A DNA stretch of 64,000 nt from Isochrysis galbana (lineage: Eukaryota > Haptophyta > Isochrysidales > Isochrysidaceae), in assembly GCA_018136815.1 (NCBI GenBank), contig CM030933.1:5658282-5722281 (forward strand), written 5' to 3'. This document shows, one piece after another, positions 29,913 through 39,210 of this stretch (position 1 is the stretch's first letter; each line of letters starts with the position of its first letter). The notes below the pieces were generated by a model. That model was not told where the DNA came from and did no database searches. It saw nothing but the letters and a program-made list of their open reading frames with translations. The translations under genes and the position numbers were made by a program.

Positions 29913-31172
29913 ATGGCGGACGAGGAGGAGGGAGCGCCGCAGGCCGGCGAGGAGGGGGCGCCGCAGACCGGCGAGGAGGGGGCGCCGCAGACCGGCGAGG
30001 AGGGGGCGCCGCAGACCGGCGAGGAGGGGGCGCCGCAGACCGGCGAGGAGGGGGCGCCGCAGACCGGCGAGGAGGGGGCGCCGCAGACCGGCGAGGAGGG
30101 GGCGCCGCAGGCTGGCGAGGAGGGGGCGCGACCGGCAGGCGAGGAGGGGGCACCGCCAGCAGACGAGGAGGGGGCGCCACCGGCCGGCGACCAGGCCGTG
30201 CCGCCAGCTGCCGAGGAAGTTGCCCCACCTGCAGCTGAGGAGAGCCCGCCGGCTGCCGCGGCGGAGGAGAGCCGTCCGCCGGCTGCCGAAGAGGCAGAAC
30301 ATGGCGGCCAGATATCCGTGTCGGAGTCAGCAGAGACGCCCGCGGTGTCCGTCCCACCTGGCAAGGAGGAGCCTCCATCCGAGGAGGCGGTCACCGATGC
30401 CGCCGCTTTCTTTGGTGAGGGCCTGCCAGATGATACTCCTGTTCCAACGCCAACAGCCAAGGAGGTAGCCAAGACAAGTAACGCGCCACAGACTGTACCG
30501 GTGGATGCGGTCAAGGAGAACGTGGCAGAGCCGCCACAGAAACCGACAGCTCCAGCAAAGGAGAAGAGCGGAGTGCCGCTCCCAAAGGCCGGCTTGAGAT
30601 TCCTCGGGGAGGGCGCCAAGATCAGCGTGTCAGCACAGCCCACGGCTCCGTACCAGCAGTATCTCGAGGCGTATGCTGTGTACGCGAAACATGAGGCAAA
30701 CGTGAAGGAAGGTCGCGCGGCAAGAGCGGAGGCCGAGGCGAAGAAAGCCGAGGCCACAGTTGCAACTGAGCACGTAGCCAAGCGGAAGCCGGGGCGAGAG
30801 ACTGAGGGGAAAGCAGGAGCCCCGCCTGTTGAAACGTCGTCGCCGAAGGTGTCGAAGGTGGTGGAGGTGTCGAAGGAGGCGGCTGCTTCGGCGGATGCGG
30901 TTGAAGGTGAAGGGCATTCGCATGCGGATGAACCAATGGACGCATCACATGCTGAGGCGAAGGACGTGTCGGAATCAATGAGGCACAGCCAGGAAGCACC
31001 GACACCCGAGGCGACACAACCCGAGCCGGAGGGTGAGGGTAACAGAGAGCCTGCGGCACCAGAGCTGGATCCCAAAGCGCCACCCGCCGACGCGGAAGCG
31101 GAAGCGCCATCCGCTAATGGGGCAGAAACCTCGCCGCCTGCGCCTCCGGAGTCCGAGTCCGAGGTGTCGTAG
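29913..31172 (+). CDS. Acidic, repeat-containing protein
   Basis: An intronless frame of 419 residues (ATG context GCGCATGG). Residues about 11-90 are octapeptide repeats: GEEGAPQT six times, then variants (GEEGARPA, GEEGAPPA, DEEGAPPA), encoded by a 24-bp tandem repeat at 29945-30180. The rest is rich in Glu, Ala, Pro and Lys. A less biased segment near 215-260 contains AGLRFLGEGAKISVSAQPTA and YQQYLEAYAVYAKHEANVKE, possibly a short folded region. It ends in an acidic Pro-rich tail (PPESESEVS). It is probably intrinsically disordered; no function is assigned. Repeat number may vary between strains. Confidence 0.65.
   Translation: MADEEEGAPQAGEEGAPQTGEEGAPQTGEEGAPQTGEEGAPQTGEEGAPQTGEEGAPQTGEEGAPQAGEEGARPAGEEGAPPADEEGAPPAGDQAVPPAAEEVAPPAAEESPPAAAAEESRPPAAEEAEHGGQISVSESAETPAVSVPPGKEEPPSEEAVTDAAAFFGEGLPDDTPVPTPTAKEVAKTSNAPQTVPVDAVKENVAEPPQKPTAPAKEKSGVPLPKAGLRFLGEGAKISVSAQPTAPYQQYLEAYAVYAKHEANVKEGRAARAEAEAKKAEATVATEHVAKRKPGRETEGKAGAPPVETSSPKVSKVVEVSKEAAASADAVEGEGHSHADEPMDASHAEAKDVSESMRHSQEAPTPEATQPEPEGEGNREPAAPELDPKAPPADAEAEAPSANGAETSPPAPPESESEVS
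29945..30180. repeat. 24-bp coding minisatellite
   Basis: Tandem units of GGCGAGGAGGGGGCGCCGCA plus GACC, six nearly identical copies followed by degenerate ones, in frame with the acidic protein. The unit length is a multiple of three, so copy-number change preserves the frame. Confidence 0.9.
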
Positions 31173-31901
31173 CGTCATAGCGCCTCCATCACACATCACA
31201 CATCGCACGTGTGCAGCGCTAGATGCAGATGAGTGTTTGATGGCTTTCCTTTGTCGAAAAAACAAAACATCTGAAGATTCAGGGCTCAGAGCTCACAGCT
31301 ACGTTGGGAAGGCATTCTGCTATCAGAAAAAAGCTGCATATTTATAGGGCGTGAGCGACCCGCTAGAGCTCAGCACACCCATCTTTATAGAAGACGACAA
31401 ATGTAGACTAAAAATGAGCACCAACACCAACCTCGGCGGCCTTGTGGCGAAAGCGCTCGGCCTTGGCCGAGAGTCTCGCTCGAGATCGAAGCGACCTCCC
31501 CTGCACAACCCCCCCGCGAAAGCATAAAATGTCACGAGCGTAGAGGAAAACCCACCAACACCGAGGCACGTAGGGGAAAACCCACCAACACCGAGCACCC
31601 GCACTACAACACAAAAGAGACGGTGACGGACCGAGCATGACCACTGGCTCGATATGCGATGATACGGAAGGGAAACGATCGGCGGGAGGCGCGGCTGAGA
31701 TGGGCGGGAGTGATGGAATGACGGGCTGGACCACCTCCTCAGCAGAGGAAGGCGGGAGGACGGGCTTGGGCGAGGGCGAGCGCGACGACGGAGGGGACAT
31801 GGCTGGGCGGATCGGGATAACGGGCCTGTTGTGGTTAGGGGGAGAGCCGCCCTTTAGGTTTCCCAAAGAGAGGCCCTCTCTCTTTACTTTCCCGCCTTCG
31901 C
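31173..31901. other. Intergenic, no gene seen
   Basis: 3' flank of the acidic protein. A 28-bp direct repeat (GGGGAAAACCCACCAACACCGAG) occurs twice at 31545-31600. Pro-rich frames on both strands have no domain. Confidence 0.45.
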
Positions 31902-32573
31902 GTGTTTTGGTTTCTCCCTTCGGGTTGCATCCTCTCCGTCCGATCGGGATCCTCCGATCCCGATCTCCCTCTCTCTCCCCCGTGTGTTAGGATAGGGGTG
32001 ATCGCTCTCGATCCCCCTCCCTTGTTTTCTCATGTGTGCGCCCCCTTTCTTTCCTTGCGCGCGCCCCGTGTGTTTCCCGCGCTTTCTCTTGTCCCAGAGT
32101 TCCGAGAGTCTCCTTCTCCTTCCCCACCGTCCGCTACGGTCCCGCCGCCAACTTCTTCGGCTTCACCGGGGCTCAACCCCGTCGAGCTGCGTTATATTGA
32201 GCTCATGCAGGCCATGGCCGCACAGTTCTCACAGCAGCTCGCCGCAGTCACCAACGCGATTGAACGAGGCCGACTCCCTCCTGCTCCAGTCCAGGCAGCC
32301 AGCCCGCCTCCACCTCCATCCGAAGATGGCGGCGAAATTGTTTTGCCTCCGCCACCGCCGCTCCCTCGCTCCTCATCGAAATCTAACAAGACTCGTAAGG
32401 ACAAGAAGAAGAACCGCCGCCGCCGCCGCGACAGCTCCCCTACCTCTTCGTCCTCCTCGTCCTCGTCTCCGGTCTCCAGCCAGCGTTCGTCTAACTCCTC
32501 GTCGACCAGCGATTCGGATTCCGATGGATCATCCGAGTCTATGTGGAAATCAAAGCCGCAGCTTGGATTGTAA
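31902..32573 (+). CDS. Unassigned Ser/Pro/Arg-rich ORF, possibly element-encoded
   Basis: An open frame of up to 223 residues; the first roughly 85 look like leader. The credible part has a Gln/Ala helix (RYIELMQAMAAQFSQQLAAV), a Pro-rich linker, a basic stretch (KTRKDKKKNRRRRRD) and a long Ser run. The helix plus Arg/Ser tail would suit nucleic-acid binding. It stops just before a minisatellite and lies 0.9 kb upstream of the gag-like ORF on the same strand, so it may belong to the same element. Family not recognised. Confidence 0.35.
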   Translation: MFWFLPSGCILSVRSGSSDPDLPLSPPCVRIGVIALDPPPLFSHVCAPFLSLRAPRVFPALSLVPEFRESPSPSPPSATVPPPTSSASPGLNPVELRYIELMQAMAAQFSQQLAAVTNAIERGRLPPAPVQAASPPPPPSEDGGEIVLPPPPPLPRSSSKSNKTRKDKKKNRRRRRDSSPTSSSSSSSSPVSSQRSSNSSSTSDSDSDGSSESMWKSKPQLGL

Positions 32574-32574
32574 C

Positions 32575-32700
32575 GAGATGAGCGAGATGTAACGAGATGG
32601 CCTGATGGCCCGACGACGAGATGAACGAGATGGCCTTGATGGCCCGACGAGATGAACGAGATGGCCCTGGGGCCCGACGAGATGAACGAGATTTTCGGGT
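32575..32700. repeat. Short minisatellite (GAGATGAACGAGATGGCC units)
   Basis: About four to five imperfect units built from GACGAGATGAACGAGATGGCC and its variants, each roughly 25-30 bp. Confidence 0.8.
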
Positions 32701-32843
32701 AACGGAACTGGACGAGGAGTTTCCCCACTAAGCTTGGTCGTAATGCGGTGAAACCGATTTGCAGACAAGCGGGAAACCGGGGCGGAAGGAACTGGCAAGG
32801 AAGTCGGCAGGAAGGCAGAGGAAATGTCTTGGCAAGGCGACGG

Positions 32844-33177
32844 AGGCAGGATTTTAACGGTAGACGGAGTGCAGAATTTTAACGGTAGGAAGGCAGGATA
32901 TTTTAACAGTAGGAAGAGGCAGGATTTTTACCGTAGAAGAAGAGCGTGGAATTTTAATGGTAGAAGAAGAGTGCGGAATTTAACTGTAGAAGAAGAGCGG
33001 AGAGGAGAAGAGGCAGGATTTTAACGGTAGACGGAGTGCAGAATTTTAACGGTAGGAAGGCAGGATTTTAACAGTAGGAAGAGGCAGGATTTTTACCGTA
33101 GAAGAAGAGCGTGGAATTTTAATGGTAGAAGAAGAGTGCGGAATTTAACTGTAGAAGAAGAGCGGAGAGGAGAAGGA
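32844..33177. repeat. 167-bp tandem duplication made of about 30-bp subunits
   Basis: The block starting AGGCAGGATTTTAACGGTAG at 32844 repeats at 33011, period 167 bp, with very few differences. Each block contains internal units around GAATTTTAACGGTAG and GTAGAAGAAGAG. Confidence 0.9.
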
Positions 33178-33189
33178 GCGGGGCTCGAA

Positions 33190-33285
33190 CTGCAGAGCGC
33201 TCCGTCCGGACTCGAACTCGCGACCCAGAGCAAAAGGTTGGTGGAGGCGGTGGGTTGAACCACTATGCCACGCGAGAGTTTACGT
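33190..33285 (-). other. tRNA-like sequence (Pol III boxes), SINE-head or decayed tRNA
   Basis: On the minus strand TGGCATAGTGG (33270-33260) fits a Pol III A box and GAGTTCGAGTCC (33219-33208) fits a B box, about 40 nt apart. The candidate T-stem does not pair with its partner, and I could not build an acceptor stem. So it is not a functional tRNA by eye, and a tRNA-derived SINE head is more likely. A second B-box-like GCAGTTCGAGCCC follows at 33193-33181. Confidence 0.5.
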
Positions 33286-33428
33286 AGCCATAGGGCCGAT
33301 GGGAAGGGCTGAGAACCGCCCTATATACTCTGGGTTTTTTTCTCTTCTTTTTCACTCTTCTTCTTCTTTCTTCCTCTGTTCTTTTTTACTGTTTACTGTT
33401 ATTTCTTTTTGCCTCTGAGACATCGCGA

Positions 33429-35312
33429 ATGCGACAGTCTACGGACTCGCGCCGCAAGCCTCGCCGCGCCAAGGGTGGCCACTATGCCGCCGCCGCCAAA
33501 GGCTATAATACTCGGGAGGGACGGCCGTCTATGATGGCCCCCGAAGGTTTACACTCTAACTCTCGTCGATCTCTCCGCCCCCACGCCTCTAAGTCTAAGT
33601 CTGGCCATAAGGGTACCCGGGAGAGTCGACGTCACGCTAAGCGCCACGCCACTCCTCCCGCGGACCCAGCCCTGTCTGATGAGCCGGACATTCTTGAACA
33701 ATGGCTACGACACTATGGGCGCCACGGCAAGGCCTACTCCGACTCCGCTAATGCCCCACTCGAATACCAGGTGATGGCGGCCCGTGAGGTCCCCTCTGGT
33801 GAGTCCTGGCATGCCCGCATCATCTATACGACTCGCACTCTTACGAAATGGGTGCGCGCTCGTACGTTCGTCCGCACTAAGGGCGGCACTCGCGATGCTA
33901 AGTCTAGCCTCGAGAGCCTGCAGTCGCTACGCTTCCCCGCCGACCTTCGCTCTACCGATCCGAACAAGGCTGCTGCTTCCTGGGACGGATTTCGAATGCA
34001 ACTGATCCGCGCACTCGAGGGCTCACTCACCTCGGGCGTGGACTGGCAGGACGCTCTCAATGGCCTCCTCCTCGCCGCTCGCGATCCAAAGAAGGGCCAT
34101 CCTCGCATCATGGCCTATGTTCTCGATGCGGTTAAGGACTCGGTTCTCTGCGCTAACCCGTGCTTGCATGCCGACGTGCTGATCGCAAAGTGCGACCAAT
34201 CATTCGCCGCCGGGGCAAAAGGTTTCGCCAAAGAGACTGCGTCCGCGGAATGGGACCGTTGCACCACGCGCTCGGAGGGCGAGGACTTAGTGACTCTGGC
34301 CACTCGCGTGACCGACGCCTTCGTTCGCAAAATGAATGACCCGACGGTGACGGCAGCTAACGTCTTCAAGTTCCCTGCCTTCACGCACGAAATCAACGAG
34401 AGATTCGACGCCTGCGTCAAAGCCGACGAAAGCGACCGCGCACGGGGAGCGGAGAACTCGTTCGAGTTCCTCAAAGCGTGGAAGCGAGGCATAGAGGCGG
34501 TTGCCGCCGGAGACGCGCCGCATCACTCGCTGTCTTGCATCTCGATCGCGCGCATGGTGCTGGCTCCAGCGGAGCAGGCACGTGCTGAGGCTTCGCGGAG
34601 CAGCAAGCAGGCGGACGGTCCGCTCACAATCGCCCACATCGACGACGTCGTCCGGATGGTTAAGGACCGCCTGGGTTCCTCGAAGCCAGCTCCGGACAAA
34701 AGCGACAAACCCTCGGCCGCTACCTCAGGAAGCGGCCGCGGCTCCGATACTCGAAATAATCGCAATGGAGATCGGTCCCACCAGGGACGCACCGACCACA
34801 CCAGGGAGCCGCCTCCCAAGTTGGAGGGTGGACTCCCACCTCTCGACACACCGCCATCGCAAAAGAGCCGCCGCTGCGCGCCGCCTTCGGACAACCTCAG
34901 CCATCCCGAGGGCGCCAAATGGGATTTGGAATCTTGGCGTAATGCTAAGGTAGATTTCGACCCGATGTCACGCTACTGTGGGCACGCTGACCTGGCTGCT
35001 TCATTCGCCAGGGCCCGTCCGACCGACGCGTCTATGAAGGTGCCCCGCACGCAGCGCCCTACGTCTGAGGGCGGTGTATGGACCACAGCCACCGGCTGTG
35101 CCTATTGTGCCTTCCGCCCCGCTCCTCCCGATCACGATACGGCCCGTCCCGACCACCCCGACAATTGGCGATATGGGACAGGCGATGGCGCCCATTCGCC
35201 GTACTACTGCCAGCCGTTCATCCGCTTCCTTTGCGAGGGCGAGCCGGAGATCCCCGACGCCCACCGCGCCTACCTTCGTCGTCTCGTCGTCCTCGGCCGC
35301 AACCGCCGTTAG
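33429..35312 (+). CDS. Gag-like protein of a retroelement
   Basis: An intronless 627-residue frame from the ATG at 33429, ending in TAG at 35310-35312. It begins basic (SRRKPRRAKGG). A helical core at about 150-400 (for example AASWDGFRMQLIRALEGSLT and SEGEDLVTLATRVTDAFVRK) resembles retrotransposon Gag capsid regions (D-x-x-x-x-x-L-x-x-R-V). A disordered Arg/Asp/Ser linker at about 430-490 follows. The C-terminal region has spaced Cys and His (CGHADLAASF, ATGCAYCAF, YYCQPFIRFLCEG) that could bind metal or nucleic acid, though it is not a classic CCHC knuckle. The frame continues after the single TAG. No LTRs were found around it. The gag assignment is by architecture. Confidence 0.5.
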   Translation: MRQSTDSRRKPRRAKGGHYAAAAKGYNTREGRPSMMAPEGLHSNSRRSLRPHASKSKSGHKGTRESRRHAKRHATPPADPALSDEPDILEQWLRHYGRHGKAYSDSANAPLEYQVMAAREVPSGESWHARIIYTTRTLTKWVRARTFVRTKGGTRDAKSSLESLQSLRFPADLRSTDPNKAAASWDGFRMQLIRALEGSLTSGVDWQDALNGLLLAARDPKKGHPRIMAYVLDAVKDSVLCANPCLHADVLIAKCDQSFAAGAKGFAKETASAEWDRCTTRSEGEDLVTLATRVTDAFVRKMNDPTVTAANVFKFPAFTHEINERFDACVKADESDRARGAENSFEFLKAWKRGIEAVAAGDAPHHSLSCISIARMVLAPAEQARAEASRSSKQADGPLTIAHIDDVVRMVKDRLGSSKPAPDKSDKPSAATSGSGRGSDTRNNRNGDRSHQGRTDHTREPPPKLEGGLPPLDTPPSQKSRRCAPPSDNLSHPEGAKWDLESWRNAKVDFDPMSRYCGHADLAASFARARPTDASMKVPRTQRPTSEGGVWTTATGCAYCAFRPAPPDHDTARPDHPDNWRYGTGDGAHSPYYCQPFIRFLCEGEPEIPDAHRAYLRRLVVLGRNRR

Positions 35313-36068
35313 GGAATAGGCGAGGCCGCCGCCATATGCTTCGTTGACTTCTCAATTCCTCGGCGGCCTGGACCGCCACCCCTTTCGCTTCTCGATACTT
35401 CTGTCACTCCCGTTCGCGTTTCATTTCGTACCTCTAACGTTTCGCCTCTCCGATCTACGAGCTCGCCGTCCCTCGGACGGCTGAGCAAAGCCTTCTTGTT
35501 GTCGTTCCAACCTGGGGATACTACCCTAGGTTGCGATCCCGTCGTTCCCGAAGTTCGCGTTTTCGTTTCAGTCGTTCAATCGATCCGGAGTCACCCTCAT
35601 CTGCTCATATGTGGTGGGGACGACTCGACTCCGGGAGTCCCGTTCTCTCTCGCCGTTCGTTCGCTACCTCCTTCGTCGCTCTCGTCGTTCTCGAATCATT
35701 CGTTCAATGCTCTCGATTTCGAGCGCTCAACGCTAATTCTTGCCTTGAGCTCCGTCGCTGCCGATCCGTCTACTGTCGCCAGTCAAATCCTGGATGGACT
35801 GGCCAATTCGTTCCCTCGAGACTCGCCTTTAAGCTGCCTTGGCCGTGCTAGCGAGGTTAGCCCCTCCGGATGGACGGTGGCCTACACCCTCGCTGTTCGC
35901 CGTTGGCTCGCGCCGCCTACGATGGTTGCACCAACCCGATTGGGTTGGCGACCGCTACCGACTAGCTTGTTTGATGAATCTTCCTTAGCTGACGAAGGGG
36001 TGTTCGCCAACATACCCTCCGTCGTGCAACGCGCATTCCGCCGATTGCAAGTGTCAGTGTGTGTGTGA
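35313..36068 (+). CDS. Open frame continuing after the gag-like UAG stop
   Basis: Immediately after the TAG the same frame stays open for 251 codons to a TGA at 36066-36068. The nucleotides after the stop are GGAATAGGCGAG, so the stop is UAG-G. Content is Ser/Pro/Leu-rich with protein-like stretches (SLADEGVFANIPSVVQRAFR and GASEVSPSGWTVAYTLAVRR-like sequence near 35850). I recognise no protease, integrase or reverse transcriptase motif. It may be a readthrough extension, the start of a decayed pol, or an independent ORF from an internal start. The final codons run into (GT)n and look like a junction with other sequence. Confidence 0.4.
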   Translation, partial: GIGEAAAICFVDFSIPRRPGPPPLSLLDTSVTPVRVSFRTSNVSPLRSTSSPSLGRLSKAFLLSFQPGDTTLGCDPVVPEVRVFVSVVQSIRSHPHLLICGGDDSTPGVPFSLAVRSLPPSSLSSFSNHSFNALDFERSTLILALSSVAADPSTVASQILDGLANSFPRDSPLSCLGRASEVSPSGWTVAYTLAVRRWLAPPTMVAPTRLGWRPLPTSLFDESSLADEGVFANIPSVVQRAFRRLQVSVCV

Positions 36069-37374
36069 CTGACGCACTGACGCCGAGCTGACGAGCGCGT
36101 GGGGTGTGTAGGTAGTAGGTAGGGGTGTGTGGGGTGTGGGGGTAGAGATCGGATATCGTGGGCTGTTGAAATGAGAAAGAGAGAAGGGAGAAGGGAAACA
36201 AGAACGTTGGCGCGGGCTGTGCTCAGCCTCAGCAACACAGCGAAATAATGATAGCGACACCCCGGTGCGCACTAGCACCACGCCGATCGCGATTGTAATT
36301 GATTGTCGTAATAATCAATTATCATTTAGCATTAGTGCTCAATGCATTGATTTTGGGCATTAATTAGCATTAGACGCCAGCTGGCACGGACACCTCCGCC
36401 GGGCGCCGCCGCGCCTCCGGCGGGTGCACCTCCGCCTCCGGCGCCCGGGCGCGCCTCCGGCGGTTTGAATTAAGAATTCAGTGTATTCACAGGGGCCATT
36501 TTGAATACTACTACAACTTTTAGGGGGGCTGACCGAGGCGAGCAAGAGGGTGTGATAGTAATAAAGTAGGTGAGAAGAATTTGAGAGGAGGCAGAGAGAG
36601 CTCCTTCAAGGAGGATGGCACCACAAACGATGGGGTGGAGAGAGGTGAGAGAGTAAAAGTACAATACCATAGCAAGAGGAACAGAGATCGAGATCATCGG
36701 CAGAGAAATTGAAGAAGGTACCTCCTTGAGGGGCGCAGATTTTCTTCTACTTCACTCATTCACACAAAAAGAGGGAAGGGACACGCTGCCAGAGGAGTCG
36801 CAAAGCAAGGAGAGAGAGTGTGTGTGTAGAGAGAGAGGGAGAGAGAGGATATATGTGTGTGTGGTAGGAGCCGAGACTCGGAAGAGAGAGGGTGCTGAGT
36901 GTTATTGGAACTCCGAGGAGAGGCCTCTACTTCTCTCTTCTACTCTCTCTGTCTCTCTCTCTCTCCCCCCCTCTCCTCTCTCTCTCTCTCTCTCTCCCCC
37001 CTCCCTCTCCTCTCTTCTCGCCTGTTCCCCCTCTGTTTCGTCTCCACTCCCTTTTCTCTTCTCTCTCGGTCCTTCCTCGGCCATTGTAAATCAAGTACTC
37101 TCCTAGTGCTGCTGCTCTGTGAGGAACCCAGCATCCTTCTCCTTCTTCCAGCTGCTGGTCGGCTTCCCCGTCATCGCCCCCATCTTCTCTCTCCTCTCTC
37201 CTCTTCCTTCTCTTTCTCTCTCGCCGCCCCCCTCCCCCCTCCTCTCTCCTTGCCCTCTCCTCCCCTTCTTCCCCCCGCCCGTCTCCTCTCCCGCCCGGCG
37301 CCCCCCTCGCCTCCCCCCCCCCCAGGACCCCCTCTCTTCCCCCCTCCCGCCGCGCACTCCACCCCTCTCTAACG
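36069..37374. other. Intergenic; GC-rich hairpins and a long CT tract
   Basis: 36260-36370 is AT-rich. 36395-36465 contains repeated GCCTCCGGCG words that would fold into hairpins. 36800-36890 is GAGAGA-rich. 36940-37370 is almost purely C and T and forms the leader of the ketoacyl-CoA synthase gene on its sense strand. Frames in the CT tract are compositional artefacts. Confidence 0.6.
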
Positions 37375-39210
37375 ATGAGCCCGCCGAGCGCGACGCCTCA
37401 GAGCCTCGCCCCCTTATCTGCCGAAGAGCTAGAGAGCGCCTCGCAGTGGGCGCGAGTCACCCATGAGTGGGTCACGCGCCGCGTTGACCTTGTGCGCGGC
37501 TTCGTCGCAAGGGATTTCACCGAGTACTTGCTGCGCGCATCACTCCTCTTGCTGTCTGCATATGCCGTCTACCTTGCATGGTGCGAGTCATGCAAGGCAG
37601 AGTATTCGCAGTACATCGCAGGGCTGACGGAAGCCATCGTCGACTTCATGACACTCTCACGAGGCTCGCTCTCGGCGGCAACGCTCGCAATTTCCCTGAG
37701 CGTGTGGATTTTGACAGTGCGGTACATGCGAAGCCCCGTGCCCATATACCTCGTCGACTTCAAGACGTACCGTCATAAGGGTGTCGCTGGTGGCGATCCA
37801 TCGGCCGAGGCGGGCGAACCCGTCACATACAGCCGCTTCCTCGAAGAGTCGCGCCTTGCACGCAACCCGTTGGACGAGCCATGCTTTACGGAGCGTTCCA
37901 TCGAGTTCCAGGAAAAGATCATGAAGACGTCGGGCATTTCGGAGGACTCCATTTTCCCTCCCGCCATCTTCCCGCCCAAGTGCGGCCAGTATGGCAAGGA
38001 TGCCGAGCGGCTGGCGCTCAACATGAGTGGCGCACGCGAGGAGGCAGAGGCGATGATGTGCCGCGCGGTCGAGCAGGTGCTCGAGGCGACGGGTACACCG
38101 CCCGAGGACATCGGCATTGTTATTGTGAATTGCTCTCTCTTTTGTCCCACGCCCTCACTTTCCGCAATGCTGGTGAACCGCTTCCGCATGCGCTCTGACG
38201 TGCTCTCCTTCAACCTCGGCGGTATGGGCTGTTCGGCTTCCGTCATCTCAATCGACCTGGCGCGCAGGCTGCTCCGCTCGCACGAGCAGCGCAACACGCT
38301 CGCTCTCGTCGTCTCCACTGAGAACATCACCCAGAATTGGTACCGCGGCAACGACCGCTCGATGCTCCTTTCCAACTGCCTCTTCCGCTGCGGCGCGGCG
38401 GCAATGCTGCTCTCGAACCGAGGCCGCGACGCGTCGCGTGCGCGCTTCAAGCTGTGCCATACGGTGCGCACTCACATGGGAAAGGACGACTCGTGCTATA
38501 AGTCGGTCTACCAGGAAGAAGACGCCGACGGCATCCGCGGCGTCCGCCTCTCGAAGCAGATTATGCAAATCGCGGGGGACGCCCTCAAGCGCAACATCAC
38601 CAACCTCGGCCCGCTTGTGCTGCCCGTCAGCGAGCAGATCAAGTTCTTCCTCAACGTGGCGGCACGCGGCGCGGCACGCGGCAAGGCGGGGGGTGCGGTG
38701 AAGGCCGTTGTGCGTCGAGCTGTGCGGCTTCCCGTCATCCGCTCTCTGGTTGGCTACCGCCCCAACCCGGCGGACCAGCCTGTCGCCTCGCCCACCAAGA
38801 ACGCTGGCGGTGTAACGTCGCCGAAGCCGGCCAAGTTCGATGACTCCTTCATGCGGGCACTGCCGCCCTACGTGCCCGACTTCACCAAAGCTTTCGAGTG
38901 GATATGCGTGCACACGGGTGGCCGCGCCGTCATTGACGCTATGGAGCAGAACCTTGCACTGCCGTCCCACTACCTCGAGCCGTCGCGCCTCTCTCTCTAC
39001 CGCTATGGCAACGTGTCGTCTGCCTCAATTTGGTATGAGCTCGAGCTTATCGCTGAGAATGGTAATCAGTGCGGAGCCCACCGCCCAGATGGCAACCTGC
39101 CCGACAAAGTGCGCAAGCTTAAGCGGGGCGACCGCGTGTGGCAGATCGCCTTCGGCTCCGGATTCAAGTGCAATTCGGCCGTCTGGCAGTGTATGCGCGG
39201 CTCGCCGTGA
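37375..39210 (+). CDS. 3-ketoacyl-CoA synthase (FAE1/KCS type)
   Basis: An intronless 611-residue enzyme from ATG 37375 (ACGATGAGC) that condenses malonyl-CoA with long acyl-CoA, the first step of very-long-chain fatty acid elongation at the ER. Two membrane segments lie at about 50-70 and 100-118, as in plant KCS. The FAE1/CUT1 condensing domain starts near 123 (PVPIYLVDFKTY). The catalytic Cys286 is in LGGMGCSASV, His513 in CVHTGGRAVID and Asn546 in YRYGNVSSASIWYEL, the complete KCS triad. GDRVWQIAFGSGFKCNSAVW closes the domain. It is about 100 residues longer than plant KCS (near 500), mainly from an Ala/Gly/Arg/Pro-rich insert at about 428-488. Chain-length preference cannot be read from sequence. 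Confidence 0.95.
   Translation: MSPPSATPQSLAPLSAEELESASQWARVTHEWVTRRVDLVRGFVARDFTEYLLRASLLLLSAYAVYLAWCESCKAEYSQYIAGLTEAIVDFMTLSRGSLSAATLAISLSVWILTVRYMRSPVPIYLVDFKTYRHKGVAGGDPSAEAGEPVTYSRFLEESRLARNPLDEPCFTERSIEFQEKIMKTSGISEDSIFPPAIFPPKCGQYGKDAERLALNMSGAREEAEAMMCRAVEQVLEATGTPPEDIGIVIVNCSLFCPTPSLSAMLVNRFRMRSDVLSFNLGGMGCSASVISIDLARRLLRSHEQRNTLALVVSTENITQNWYRGNDRSMLLSNCLFRCGAAAMLLSNRGRDASRARFKLCHTVRTHMGKDDSCYKSVYQEEDADGIRGVRLSKQIMQIAGDALKRNITNLGPLVLPVSEQIKFFLNVAARGAARGKAGGAVKAVVRRAVRLPVIRSLVGYRPNPADQPVASPTKNAGGVTSPKPAKFDDSFMRALPPYVPDFTKAFEWICVHTGGRAVIDAMEQNLALPSHYLEPSRLSLYRYGNVSSASIWYELELIAENGNQCGAHRPDGNLPDKVRKLKRGDRVWQIAFGSGFKCNSAVWQCMRGSP

Noticed and set aside
29825-31075. 416-codon minus-strand frame across the acidic protein gene
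   Set aside because: It is the mirror of the 24-bp repeat and GC-rich coding strand; Ser/Gly/Pro-only composition and no domain. The plus strand has the better start context and less biased segments.
31408-31866. 152-codon minus-strand Pro-rich frame
   Set aside because: No domain; composition follows a Pro-codon-rich strand and a short direct repeat.
32575-33177. CRISPR-like array
   Set aside because: Repeats are contiguous tandem units without unique spacers, and the genome is eukaryotic.
33190-33285. Functional tRNA gene
   Set aside because: A and B boxes are present but the T-stem and acceptor stem do not pair by eye; reported only as tRNA-like.
36899-37372. Ser/Leu/Pro-rich frames in the CT tract
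   Set aside because: Open in several frames at once, which is expected from low-complexity pyrimidine sequence.
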